DNA of 9,015 bases from Streptomyces sp. NRRL S-350 (GTDB lineage Bacteria > Actinomycetota > Actinomycetes > Streptomycetales > Streptomycetaceae), in NCBI RefSeq assembly GCF_000719705.1, contig NZ_JOHO01000118.1, positions 1-9,015 of the forward strand, given 5' to 3'. This document shows positions 1 through 8,973 of the stretch, piece by piece. Position numbers and translations under genes: made by a program. The stretch's first letter is position 1. Every line of letters begins with the position of its first letter. The notes beneath the pieces are model-generated. The model worked only from the letters and a program-made list of their open reading frames with translations, was not told where the DNA came from and made no database searches.

Positions 1-2297
<2,297 letters not shown>

Positions 2298-2393
2298 AAT
2301 TCGCAACGAACACCGCCTTGCCCGGCATGTGCGGGGTGAGGTCTGCGACAGGCGGTGCAGCGTTGTGCATACCGTGCGGCGGGCGGCGGACCG

Positions 2394-3383
2394 TCAGCTG
2401 GTGCTGCAGGAGACCGTCGGCCAGGTGGTGCTGCCGTTCTTCATGACGGTCATGCCCCAGTTGTCGCCCGCGCCGTTGGGGGTGGCGACGAGCGTCTGGG
2501 CGTCGGGGTAGGACGTGTTGACGTTCCAGGTCGAGCCGATCCGCTCCGGGGAGGGGACCTTCACGGTCACTTTCCAGTTGGCGGAGCCGGTGACCGCGAC
2601 GTTCAGGTTGTAGCGGTCGCTCCACGAGTCGCCGGCGGAGAGCGTCGCGCTGCAGGTGCCGCCGCCGGTGCCGCCCCCGGGGCCGCCGCCGGTGGAGGTG
2701 CCCAGCGTGATGTTGGAGCTGCCGCTGCTGTGGTAGCCCTCGGTGGCCATGACCTCGTAGTTCATGGTGCCGAGGGGCATGCCGTTCCTGGCCCACGCGT
2801 CGAAGTGGTTCCCGACGGTGATGGTTCCGCCGGTCCGCTTGGCCTGGCGGACGCTCCAGTACTGGTTGAACGTCTTGATGCCCTCGATGGAGGGGGCGTT
2901 GACGCGCGTCGTCTCGTAGATGTCGTACGTGCCGCCGTCACTGGTGACCGTGCCCTTGTAGGCGCCGGTGGGCTTGTACGAGCCGTAGTTCTCGACGACG
3001 TAGTACTCGACGAGCGGGTTGGTGCTCCAGCCGTAGAGCGACAGGTAGGCGTTGCCGCTGGTGCTCCAGGTGCCCGAGTAGGTGACCGGGTTGCGCGAAC
3101 CGGTGCTCCAGCCCTTGCCGGCGACGAAGTTGCCGGCGTTGTTCCAGGAGGTGCTGTAGTTGCCGCCGCCGTTCAGGGACATCGAGGCCGCACCGGTGCC
3201 CTCGGTCCAGAACGTGTAGAAGTACCCGCCGTCGCTGCCGGTCTGGTTGGTGGTGATGGTCGCGGCCTCGGCGGTGCCCGGCAAGACCAGGACGGCGACG
3301 AGAGCCGGTGCGAGGACGCGCGTGCTCCTGGCGATCCGCCGGAGCCGGCCGGTGGTACGGCGTTTGGGGTGGGGGAAGTTCAC
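2394..3383 (-). CDS. Secreted GH11 endo-1,4-beta-xylanase with xylan-binding CBM2b
   Basis: This enzyme hydrolyses internal beta-1,4 links of xylan outside the cell. The GTG at 3383 is preferred: an AGGACGG ribosome site lies 9 nt upstream and it gives a normal signal peptide (KRR near the N-terminus, cleavage after GTAEA, residue 40). An in-frame ATG 29 codons further up would add an unusual His/Pro-rich tail. The GH11 jelly-roll spans about 41-228 and is intact: the NFVAGKGW segment, nucleophile E126 in [13 protein letters not shown], the PSIEG thumb, [14 protein letters not shown], and acid/base E215 in [14 protein letters not shown] Gly-rich linker (229-243) leads to an 87-residue CBM2b (C244 to C326) resembling the xylan-binding modules of Cellulomonas fimi Xyn11A ([28 protein letters not shown]). 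In total it has 329 residues. It is the only undamaged hydrolase of the block. No clear terminator is visible after it. Confidence 0.93.
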   Translation of the reverse strand: MNFPHPKRRTTGRLRRIARSTRVLAPALVAVLVLPGTAEAATITTNQTGSDGGYFYTFWTEGTGAASMSLNGGGNYSTSWNNAGNFVAGKGWSTGSRNPVTYSGTWSTSGNAYLSLYGWSTNPLVEYYVVENYGSYKPTGAYKGTVTSDGGTYDIYETTRVNAPSIEGIKTFNQYWSVRQAKRTGGTITVGNHFDAWARNGMPLGTMNYEVMATEGYHSSGSSNITLGTSTGGGPGGGTGGGTCSATLSAGDSWSDRYNLNVAVTGSANWKVTVKVPSPERIGSTWNVNTSYPDAQTLVATPNGAGDNWGMTVMKNGSTTWPTVSCSTS

Positions 3384-3575
3384 GAGGGTGATCCGTCCTG
3401 CCGATGGGTGGGGGTGGGGGCGGCCATGCGCCACCGATGACCGCGGAGGGGCGGGACGGTCGGACGGCACCGCGCAGCGGCGCGCGGAACCGCCGTGGCA
3501 TCAACATCCCTACTACCGACACCGGTTGGCGAATGCGGCCCGGATCCAGGGCCGTTCGGACTTGTCGACGGCGAC

Positions 3576-3605
3576 AGTGTTGGCCTGAGCCCGACAAGGT
3601 GTCAA
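3576..3605 (-). promoter_or_regulatory. Probable sigma70-type promoter of the GH11 xylanase gene
   Basis: On the minus strand a perfect TTGACA (-35, 3605-3600) is followed after 18 bp by AACACT (-10, 3581-3576). Transcription would start near 3569, giving a leader of roughly 185 nt. The -10 is weak, matching mainly at its second A and final T. An inverted repeat lies 2 bp upstream of the -35, which supports this as a regulated promoter. Confidence 0.5.
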
Positions 3606-3607
3606 CA

Positions 3608-3629
3608 GTTTCGACTGAATCCTCGAAAC
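3608..3629. promoter_or_regulatory. TCGAAAC inverted repeat next to the GH11 -35 box
   Basis: Arms GTTTCGA (3608-3614) and TCGAAAC (3623-3629) are perfect 7-bp complements around an 8-nt spacer. Relative to the proposed start point the site spans about -39 to -60, a typical activator position that could also serve a repressor. The half-site resembles the CGAAA/TTTCG elements reported, from memory, upstream of Streptomyces xylanase and xylosidase genes. Confidence 0.5.
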
Positions 3630-3767
3630 AATCGCCGCATCGTCACTCGCTGCGTTACTCGATGGACCCGATCCGGCGGAGAACTCGACCGGCGCGTGGC
3701 CGATTTCCCCATGGTCATCTTGCGTTGCGGGCCTCGGCCCGCCGGACGGCTTATCCGGCCGAATGCT

Positions 3768-3782
3768 CGAAACTTTCGGAAA
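3768..3782. promoter_or_regulatory. CGAAA-C-TTTCG palindrome with overlapping TTTC-G-GAAA
   Basis: CGAAACTTTCG (3768-3778) is a perfect 5+1+5 inverted repeat, and TTTCGGAAA (3774-3782) overlaps it as a 4+1+4 repeat. The sequence fits the CGAA-N-TTCG operator I recall for the xylosidase regulator BxlR of Streptomyces thermoviolaceus. It lies about 385 bp upstream of GH11 and about 160 bp upstream of that gene's -35, so it may act at a distance. Confidence 0.45.
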
Positions 3783-3872
3783 TCACGGCTGCGGGTACGC
3801 GGTGGCCGGGCTCGTAGGGTCAGGCGGAAATCGCCTCGCCCTTGATCCGTCCGCAGAACCGGCGAAACGGAG

Positions 3873-3889
3873 GCCCCCGCAAGGGGGGC
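3873..3889 (-). terminator. GC hairpin after the PaaX-type gene
   Basis: GCCCCC (3873-3878) pairs with GGGGGC (3884-3889) around a 5-nt loop. It lies 75 nt past the regulator's stop on the minus strand. It has no U-tract. Confidence 0.4.
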
Positions 3890-3909
3890 GGCGGCCTTCG
3901 GTGGCGGCC

Positions 3910-3954
3910 GGTGAGCGGGCGGCCGGTGAGCGGGCCGTCGATGAGCGGGCGGCC
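3910..3954. repeat. Three tandem copies of a 15-bp unit
   Basis: The units are GGTGAGCGGGCGGCC (3910-3924), GGTGAGCGGGCCGTC (3925-3939) and GATGAGCGGGCGGCC (3940-3954). Copies differ by one or two bases. The array sits 9 bp beyond the stop of the PaaX-type gene, between it and its presumed terminator. As a coding repeat it is out of the regulator's reading. Confidence 0.8.
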
Positions 3955-3963
3955 GGGGCCCGG

Positions 3964-4776
3964 TCATGCCGTCGCGATCGCGTCCACCCGCCGTTCGGCC
4001 TCGCGGCCCGCCGCGTCGGCGACGTCCCGGGCGATGGTGTGGAACAGTTCCTCCGCCCGGATCGCCGGCCAGTCGGCCGGGAGGTGCTCGGCCGGCAGGT
4101 GCGGGTCCCGGCGTACGAGTTCGAGCCAGTCGGTGTGGACGAGCAGCTGCCGCCGCAAGGGGTCGTCGGAGTCCGTCGTGGGCCCGCTCCAGCGGCGCAG
4201 GAACGCGCGGTAGCCGTCGGCGATGGCCTCGGTGTCGAAGGCGGACTCCACCACCTGCGAGACCTCGGTCGGTGCCAGCACCGTGCCCCGGAAGACCCGC
4301 AGGTGCGCGTCGAGGGCGAGGTCGCCGAGCAGTGCGGCGACGTCCACCACGCCCGGTGCCACCCACAGCCCGTTCTGGAGCGGCCCGAATCCGCCCCAGG
4401 TCAGCCGGGAGCGGAGGTCGTGGCGCTGGCGGCGCCAGGCCTCCGGCAGGGAGAAACCGACCAGGGTCCACTGCCCGTGCCAGTCCCGGTTGACCGCGCC
4501 CGTGCTCCAGACCCGGTCGTGCCCGTCCTTCAGGACGGCCACGGCGCGCGGAGTGAGCCCGAAGTACATCTTCCGCCCCTGCCGGTGCCGGGCGAGCAGG
4601 CCGCGGTTGACCATTCGCGTCAGCGTGGAGCGGACGGCCTCCTCGGTGACGCCGACCCGTTCGAAGATCTCGATGACGCAGCCCGACGACAGGGCGACGT
4701 CCCGCCCCAGGACGTGGATGCCGAAGAAGGTGAGCATCAGTGACTGGGGGCGCGGAGCGGGGTCGAGATCGATCAC
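3964..4776 (-). CDS. PaaX-family transcriptional repressor
   Basis: PaaX proteins repress aromatic-acid catabolic operons and are released by an aryl-CoA thioester (phenylacetyl-CoA in E. coli). This 270-residue protein has the family layout: an N-terminal winged helix (about 14-82; VTEEAVRSTLTRMVNRGLL recognition region, then a GRKMYFGLTPRA wing), a central Cas2-like ferredoxin fold (about 95-175) and the C-terminal domain with the hallmark RRDPHLPAEHLPADWP (222-237). The start is GTG at 4776. It lacks a good ribosome site; the next ATG (codon 14) has none either and would cut into the helix. It diverges from the SDR operon with 121 bp between, so it probably controls that operon and itself. 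On the minus strand TATATT (4835-4830) could be its -10, without a clear -35. The likely effector is a CoA thioester made by the ligase at 6748, by analogy with PaaX. Confidence 0.88.
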   Translation of the reverse strand: MIDLDPAPRPQSLMLTFFGIHVLGRDVALSSGCVIEIFERVGVTEEAVRSTLTRMVNRGLLARHRQGRKMYFGLTPRAVAVLKDGHDRVWSTGAVNRDWHGQWTLVGFSLPEAWRRQRHDLRSRLTWGGFGPLQNGLWVAPGVVDVAALLGDLALDAHLRVFRGTVLAPTEVSQVVESAFDTEAIADGYRAFLRRWSGPTTDSDDPLRRQLLVHTDWLELVRRDPHLPAEHLPADWPAIRAEELFHTIARDVADAAGREAERRVDAIATA

Positions 4777-4835
4777 GGGCCCAGCCTAGGACCAGCGCCG
4801 GAGCTGCGCGGACGGCCCCAATGCTCGGCAATATA

Positions 4836-4864
4836 TTGACGGCCAACACTTAGATGCCTAAGTT
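4836..4864 (+). promoter_or_regulatory. Promoter of the SDR-amidohydrolase-ligase-MaoC operon
   Basis: TTGACG (4836-4841) and TAAGTT (4859-4864) are separated by 17 bp, a near-ideal sigma70-type pair. Transcription would start near 4871, giving a leader of about 27 nt that carries the GAAGGAGAG ribosome site (4884-4892) of the SDR gene. The -10 overlaps the right arm of an inverted repeat. Confidence 0.75.
4848..4863. promoter_or_regulatory. Probable operator of the divergent regulator
   Basis: ACTTAG (4848-4853) and CTAAGT (4858-4863) are perfect 6-bp complements around ATGC. The 16-bp site covers the end of the spacer and nearly all of the -10, so a bound repressor would block RNA polymerase. 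It is the only clear dyad in the spacer between the regulator and operon. That PaaX binds it is inference. Confidence 0.65.
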
Positions 4865-4897
4865 GAGCGCAGTTCCACCCCACGAAGGAGAGTCCCC

Positions 4898-5800
4898 ATG
4901 GATCTGAACGGCAAGGTCGCCGTGGTCACCGGCAGCGGTCGCGGCCTCGGGCTCGCCTATGCCAAGGCGCTCGCCGCCTCCGGAGCGGCGGTCGTGGTCA
5001 ACGACGTGGACCCGGAGGCCGCCGCGGGCGCCGTCAAGGAGATCGAGGCCGCCGGCGGCCGCGCGGTCGCCGAGGTCGGCGCGGTGGGGACCACGGAGAC
5101 CGCCGAGGCGCTGACGGCGCGCGCCGTGGACGCGTTCGGCCGGCTGGACGTGATGGTGACCAACGCCGGCGTCCTGCGCGACCGGGTGCTGTGGAAGATG
5201 AGCGACGAGGACTTCGACACGGTCGTCCAGGTCCACCTGCGCGGGACCTTCACCTGCGTCCGGGCCGCCGTGGCCCGGATGCGCGAGCAGGGCGAGGGCG
5301 GACGCGTCATCGTCGCCGGCTCCCCGGCGGGCCAGCGCGGCAACTTCGGCCAGACCAACTACGCCGCCGCGAAGGCCGGGATCGCGGCCATGGTGCGCAC
5401 CTGGGCGATGGAACTCGCGAAGGCCGGGATCACCGCCAACGCGGTGATCCCCGTCGCCGCCACCGCGATGACCAGGACCATCCCTGCCTTCGCCCCGCAC
5501 GTCGAAGCGCTGGAACAGCACGGCACTCCGCTGCCGGACGGCCTGCGCAAGGGGGAGGGCTTCGGCACCCCCGAGGACGTCGCCCCCCTGGTCGTCTACC
5601 TCGCCTCCGACGCGGCCGCGGCCGTCACCGGCCAGTGCATCGGCATCGGTGGCGACAAGCTGGCACTGTGGTCGCACCCGCAGGAGGTCTCGGTCGCCTA
5701 CGCGGACGGCGGGTGGAGCGCCGACGCGATCGCCGCGGCCTGGCCGGCCTCGATCGGACGGGTGCCCGAGACCTTCGGCATCCCGGCCCCGCGGATCTGA
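4898..5800 (+). CDS. SDR-family 3-hydroxyacyl-CoA dehydrogenase-like oxidoreductase
   Basis: This protein of 300 residues probably oxidises a 3-hydroxyacyl-CoA to the 3-ketoacyl-CoA with NAD(P). It shows the classical SDR nucleotide motif TGSGRGLG (11-18), NAG (89-91), and catalytic S142, Y155 and K159, with Ser 13 residues before Tyr as usual. Its closest feel is the dehydrogenase domain of peroxisomal multifunctional enzyme type 2: NAGVLRDRVLWKMSDEDFD, HLRGTF and GNFGQTNYAAAKAGI are that subfamily's signature rather than FabG's. A tail of about 45 residues after the core (255-300) also fits MFE-2-like enzymes. The ATG at 4898 has GAAGGAGAG 5 nt upstream. It is first in the operon and 14 bp before the amidohydrolase. 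In the proposed pathway it corresponds to CouM. A broader 3-oxoacyl reductase role cannot be excluded. Confidence 0.88.
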   Translation: MDLNGKVAVVTGSGRGLGLAYAKALAASGAAVVVNDVDPEAAAGAVKEIEAAGGRAVAEVGAVGTTETAEALTARAVDAFGRLDVMVTNAGVLRDRVLWKMSDEDFDTVVQVHLRGTFTCVRAAVARMREQGEGGRVIVAGSPAGQRGNFGQTNYAAAKAGIAAMVRTWAMELAKAGITANAVIPVAATAMTRTIPAFAPHVEALEQHGTPLPDGLRKGEGFGTPEDVAPLVVYLASDAAAAVTGQCIGIGGDKLALWSHPQEVSVAYADGGWSADAIAAAWPASIGRVPETFGIPAPRI

Positions 5801-5814
5801 GCGGCGGCCGCCCG

Positions 5815-6708
5815 ATGACCCCTCAGGAACCGCGCCTGCTGCTCGACGAACTCGTCGCCATCGACGTCCACACCCACGCCGAGGTCTCGGCGAACGGCCA
5901 GGGCTCGCTCTCCGAGGAGCTCGACGCCGCGGCCGGCGCCTACTTCCACGCGGACCACCGCCGGCCGACCCTGCCGGAGATCGCCGCGCACTACCGCGAG
6001 CGCAGGATGGCCTGCGTGGTCTTCACCGTGGACGCGGAGGCCGCCACCGGCACCCCGGCCGTCCCCAACGAGGAGGTCGCCGAGGCGGCGCGCCTCCACC
6101 CCGACGTGCTCATCCCCTTCGCCAGCATCGACCCGCACAAGGGCCGGGCCGGAGTACGCCAAGTCCGCAGACTGGTCGACGAGTTCGGGGTCCGCGGTTT
6201 CAAGTTCCACCCGAACGTGCAGGCGTTCCACCCCAACGACCGGTTCGCCTACCCCCTGTACGAGGCGATCGAGGAGGCCGGTGCCATCGCCGTCTTCCAC
6301 ACGGGGCAGACCGGCATCGGCGCCGGCGCGCCGGGCGGTGGCGGGATCCGCCTGAAGTACTCGAACCCGATGCTGGTGGACGACGTCGCGGCGGACTTCC
6401 CCGGCATGCCGATCATCCTCGCCCACCCCTCCTTCCCCTGGCAGGACGAGGCGCTGGCAGTGGCGACCCACAAGCCGCAGGTCCACATCGACCTGTCCGG
6501 GTGGTCGCCGAAGTACTTCCCGCCGCAACTGGTCAAGTACGCCAACAGCCTGCTCCAGGACAAGGTTCTGTTCGGCTCGGACTACCCGCTCATCAGCCCG
6601 GACCGCTGGCTGGCCGACTTCGCGCAGCTGCCGATCAAGGACGAGGTGCGGCCCAAGATCCTCAAGGACAACGCCGCCCGGCTGCTCGGCCTCGACAAGC
6701 GGCAGTGA
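5815..6708 (+). CDS. Amidohydrolase-superfamily metal-dependent hydrolase (amidohydrolase 2, CouO-like)
   Basis: This 297-residue TIM-barrel protein belongs to the amidohydrolase-2 group that also holds ACMSD and gamma-resorcylate decarboxylase. Visible metal/active-site residues are the HxH pair H19/H21 in IDVHTHAE, H132 in FKFHPN, H162 in FHTGQ, H204 in ILAHPSFPW and D256 in LFGSDYP. In Rhodococcus jostii RHA1, CouO of this superfamily cleaves the 3-keto intermediate of hydroxycinnamate degradation, replacing thiolase and thioesterase; its metal ligand is Asp257, close to D256 here. The surrounding ligase, hydratase and dehydrogenase support the same job. The ATG at 5815 lies 14 bp after the SDR stop with only a weak G-rich ribosome site, so translational coupling is likely. 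A decarboxylase or lactonase role is the alternative. Confidence 0.82.
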   Translation: MTPQEPRLLLDELVAIDVHTHAEVSANGQGSLSEELDAAAGAYFHADHRRPTLPEIAAHYRERRMACVVFTVDAEAATGTPAVPNEEVAEAARLHPDVLIPFASIDPHKGRAGVRQVRRLVDEFGVRGFKFHPNVQAFHPNDRFAYPLYEAIEEAGAIAVFHTGQTGIGAGAPGGGGIRLKYSNPMLVDDVAADFPGMPIILAHPSFPWQDEALAVATHKPQVHIDLSGWSPKYFPPQLVKYANSLLQDKVLFGSDYPLISPDRWLADFAQLPIKDEVRPKILKDNAARLLGLDKRQ

Positions 6709-6736
6709 CGCAGACGGCGGCAGTGGCGCAGACGGA
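6701..6736 (+). repeat. 18-bp tandem duplication across the amidohydrolase stop and ligase ribosome site
   Basis: GGCAGTGACGCAGACGGC (6701-6718) is followed directly by GGCAGTGGCGCAGACGGA (6719-6736), 16 of 18 identical. The first copy holds the amidohydrolase stop TGA (6706-6708). In the second this is TGG, and the changed last base helps form the GGAGGAG ribosome site of the ligase. Confidence 0.8.
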
Positions 6737-6747
6737 GGAGTCCCGCG

Positions 6748-8247
6748 TTGCACAACGAAGGCATCGGTTCCTGGCCCGCGCGCCGGGCCCGTAAGACACC
6801 GCGCCGCACCGCCCTGCTCCACGAGGGCCGGTCCACCAGCTACGCCGAGCTGCACCGCAGGTCCAGCCGCCTCGCCCACCTGCTGCACCTGCGCGGAGTG
6901 CGCCGCGGCGACCGCGTGGCGTTCCTCGGCCCCAACCACCCGGCCTTCCTGGAAGGCCTCTTCGCCGCAGGGCAGTTGGGCGCCGTCTTCGTCCCGCTCA
7001 ACACCCGCCTGGCCCCACCGGAACTGCGCTACCAGCTCCGCGACTGCGGTAGCACCATCCTGCTGGCGGTGCGTCAGAAAACCGAGTTACTCGATGAGTT
7101 GGCGCAGGATTGCGAGGTGTGGGAGGTCGAGGGGGAGGAGTTCGAGACTCTGCTCGCGGACGCCCCCGACGGGTTGCTGGACCTACCGGTGACCCACGAC
7201 GACCTGTGCATGATCATGTACACCTCGGGGACCACGGGCCGTCCCAAGGGCACCCTGCTGACGCACGGCAACCTCGTCTGGAACAGCCTCAACGTCGTGG
7301 TCGACGTCGACCTGTCCGGCGACGAGGTCACCCTGGTCAGCGCACCCCTGTTCCACGCCGCCGCGCTCAACATGACCTGCCTGCCGACCCTGCTCAAGGG
7401 CGGCACCGTCGTCCTCGAACCGGGGTTCGACGCCGAACGCACCCTCGCACTGATCGAACAGCACCGGATCACCTGCCTGTTCGGCGTCCCGGCGATGTAC
7501 GACGCGATGGCCCAGGCGCACGGCTGGGCCGGGGCCGACCTGAGCAGCCTGCGCAACCTGCTCTGCGGCGGCGCACCCGTACCGGCCCGCACCATCCGTA
7601 TGTACCTCGACCTCGGCCTGGCGTTCGTCCAGGGCTACGGCATGACCGAGGCCGCGCCCGGCGTGCTGCTGCTCGACCGCGCGGACGCCCTGGAACGCGC
7701 CGGCACCGCCGGCACACCCCACTTCTTCACCGATGTCCGCCTGCTCGCCCCGGCCGGCGAGCAGGTCGGCGTGGGCGAGCCCGGGGAGGTGGTGGTCAGC
7801 GGCCCCAACGTCACCCCCGGCTACTGGCAGCTGCCGCGAGAGACCGCCGACGCCTACCACGACGGCCGGTGGTTCCGCTCCGGCGACATCGCCGTCCAGG
7901 ACGAGGACGGCTACATCCGGCTGGTGGACCGGCTCAAGGACGTGATCATCTCCGGAGGGGAGAACATCTACCCCGCCGAGGTGGAGGACGCCCTGCTGGA
8001 ACACCCGGCGATCGCCGAGTGCGCCGTGTTCGGCGTGCCCGACGATAAGTGGGGCGAGGTCGGCCGCGCCGTCGTGGTCCTGCACCCCGGCGCCACCGCG
8101 AGCGCCGAGGACCTGCTCGCCCACCTCGACGGCCGACTGGCCCGCTACAAGATCCCCAGAACCGTGCGCTTCACCGACGCGCTGCCCCGCGGCGGCGCGG
8201 GCAAGCTCCTCAAGGGGCCGATCCGCACCGCCCACGGGCAGGGCTGA
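6748..8247 (+). CDS. Acyl/aryl-CoA ligase (AMP-forming, ANL superfamily)
   Basis: This 499-residue enzyme activates a carboxylic acid as acyl-AMP and transfers it to CoA. The start is TTG at 6748, with GGAGGAG (6734-6740) 7 nt upstream. ANL motifs are in order: P-loop YTSGTTGRPKG (158-168), PLFHAAALN (200-208), GGAPV (274-278), GYGMTE (296-301), RSGD (377-380), the hinge region DRLKDVIISGGENIYPAEVE (394-413), and the catalytic lysine K486 in RGGAGKLLKG. Length is that of single-domain acyl-CoA synthetases. Context (MaoC hydratase, 3-hydroxyacyl-CoA dehydrogenase, amidohydrolase, no acyl-CoA dehydrogenase) suggests an alpha,beta-unsaturated acid such as a p-hydroxycinnamate, as with CouL. A medium-chain fatty acid is the alternative. 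Codons around residues 110-147 are unusual for this gene: one TTA, one CTA, several TTG, GAT and ACT. It lies 39 bp after the amidohydrolase and 50 bp before MaoC. Confidence 0.9.
   Translation: MHNEGIGSWPARRARKTPRRTALLHEGRSTSYAELHRRSSRLAHLLHLRGVRRGDRVAFLGPNHPAFLEGLFAAGQLGAVFVPLNTRLAPPELRYQLRDCGSTILLAVRQKTELLDELAQDCEVWEVEGEEFETLLADAPDGLLDLPVTHDDLCMIMYTSGTTGRPKGTLLTHGNLVWNSLNVVVDVDLSGDEVTLVSAPLFHAAALNMTCLPTLLKGGTVVLEPGFDAERTLALIEQHRITCLFGVPAMYDAMAQAHGWAGADLSSLRNLLCGGAPVPARTIRMYLDLGLAFVQGYGMTEAAPGVLLLDRADALERAGTAGTPHFFTDVRLLAPAGEQVGVGEPGEVVVSGPNVTPGYWQLPRETADAYHDGRWFRSGDIAVQDEDGYIRLVDRLKDVIISGGENIYPAEVEDALLEHPAIAECAVFGVPDDKWGEVGRAVVVLHPGATASAEDLLAHLDGRLARYKIPRTVRFTDALPRGGAGKLLKGPIRTAHGQG
7087..7089 (+). 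promoter_or_regulatory. In-frame TTA leucine codon (possible bldA control)
   Basis: Leu114 of the CoA ligase is encoded by TTA (…K-T-E-L-L-D). In Streptomyces TTA is read only by the bldA tRNA, whose level rises late in growth, so ligase synthesis could be developmentally delayed. I saw no other in-frame TTA in the operon. The meaning depends on the host being a Streptomyces-type actinomycete. Confidence 0.7.
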
Positions 8248-8297
8248 CCCGCTCCTCGCGCGCCGCCCCGGAGCGCCCCCACCAGGAAGGACCCCAC

Positions 8298-8753
8298 GTG
8301 CCCCGCACCGTCCACGGCCTCGCCGACCTGCTCACCCTCGGTGGTGCCGACCTCGGCCACAGTCGGTGGCTGGAGATCACGCAGGACCGGGTGAACACCT
8401 TCGCGGACGCCACCGACGACCACCAGTGGATCCACGTCGACCCCGAACGCGCCGCCCGAGGCCCGTTCGGCGCCCCGATCGCCCACGGCTACCTGACCCT
8501 CTCGCTGCTCATTCCGCTGTGGACCGAACTGCTGCAGGTCGAAGACGTCGGGATGGCCGTCAACTACGGTCTCAACAAGGTGCGTTTCCCCTCCCCGGTC
8601 CGGGTGGGTGCCAAGATCCGCGCCCATGGCGCGATCGCCTCGGTCGCCGAGGTGAAGGGAGGGGCCGAGGTGACCGTCGACCTGACGGTCGAAATCGACG
8701 GCGAGACCAAGCCCGCGGTCGTGGCCCAGGCCGTCTACCGCTTCTACGCCTGA
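8298..8753 (+). CDS. MaoC-like hot-dog (R)-specific enoyl-CoA hydratase
   Basis: This protein of 151 residues adds water to a 2-enoyl-CoA. It has the hydratase-2 motif with catalytic D41 and H46 in ATDDHQWIHVDPERA, followed by GPFGAPIAHGYLTLSL (55-70) and the hot-dog core with NYGLNKVRFPSPV (89-101). Length is that of single-domain NodN/MaoC proteins. The start is GTG at 8298 with AGGAAGG (8284-8290) 7 nt upstream. As last gene of the operon it would feed 3-hydroxyacyl-CoA made from the ligase's product to the SDR at 4898, the place of CouN in the Rhodococcus pathway. MFE-2-type dehydrogenases also use the (3R)-isomer that hydratase-2 enzymes make, which fits the pairing. Confidence 0.88.
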   Translation: MPRTVHGLADLLTLGGADLGHSRWLEITQDRVNTFADATDDHQWIHVDPERAARGPFGAPIAHGYLTLSLLIPLWTELLQVEDVGMAVNYGLNKVRFPSPVRVGAKIRAHGAIASVAEVKGGAEVTVDLTVEIDGETKPAVVAQAVYRFYA

Positions 8754-8763
8754 CCGCCGCCCG

Positions 8764-8809
8764 AACGGCGCGAGCGGCCTCCCCGGTGGGGGTGGCCGCT
8801 CGCGCCGTT
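8764..8809 (+). terminator. Operon terminator: 16-bp perfect stem-loop
   Basis: AACGGCGCGAGCGGCC (8764-8779) is exactly complementary to 8794-8809. After a T-T mismatch, four further C-G pairs (8781-8784 with 8789-8792) extend the stem to a 4-nt loop. It starts 11 nt past the MaoC stop. No U-tract follows. Confidence 0.85.
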
Positions 8810-8940
8810 GCGAACGCGAACACGAACGCGGCCGCTGGCTCCCGCCCGGCTGCCGTTCCCCGCCCGGGCGCCGATCGTCGACGGGGCGTCAACTGTCCAG
8901 CCGGGTGCGGCCGTCCGACCGGCTCATATTGTGCACCTTG
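8810..8940. other. Spacer after the operon
   Basis: No gene is seen. A short run of hexamers (CGAACG, CGAACA, CGAACG at 8811-8828) follows the terminator, and GTGCAC (8931-8936) is a small palindrome just before the next promoter. Confidence 0.5.
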
Positions 8941-8970
8941 TTGACGGCGGTAAGAAATCAGCCCTAGATT
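8941..8970 (+). promoter_or_regulatory. Promoter-like element at the right edge
   Basis: TTGACG (8941-8946) and TAGATT (8965-8970) are 18 bp apart, in a locally AT-richer stretch. The start point would fall near 8977, inside the octamer repeat, so a gene transcribed rightward probably begins beyond the window. Confidence 0.55.
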
Positions 8971-8973
8971 TGC

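Larger units (their letters stand above)
3384..3963. other. Intergenic region between the GH11 gene and the PaaX-type regulator gene
   Basis: These 580 bases hold no gene I can support; open frames here are Arg/Pro-rich shadows. The stretch 3600-3790 is less GC-rich than its surroundings and carries the GH11 promoter and two TTTCG/CGAAA inverted repeats. The end near 3873-3954 holds a hairpin and a 15-bp tandem repeat. A G-rich plus-strand run (about 3405-3420) lies just upstream of the GH11 start. Confidence 0.6.

Noticed and set aside
3405..3420. G-quadruplex upstream of the GH11 gene
   Set aside because: The run GGGTGGGGGTGGGGG has only three clear tracts, and such runs are common by chance at this GC content.
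3964..4776. A CRISPR link through the Cas2-like fold of the regulator
   Set aside because: That fold is the normal central domain of PaaX proteins, and no array or other cas gene is present.
5191..6708. A 505-codon frame that would fuse an upstream protein to the amidohydrolase
   Set aside because: Its first 200 codons are the shadow of the SDR gene in another frame; real family sequence begins at 5815.
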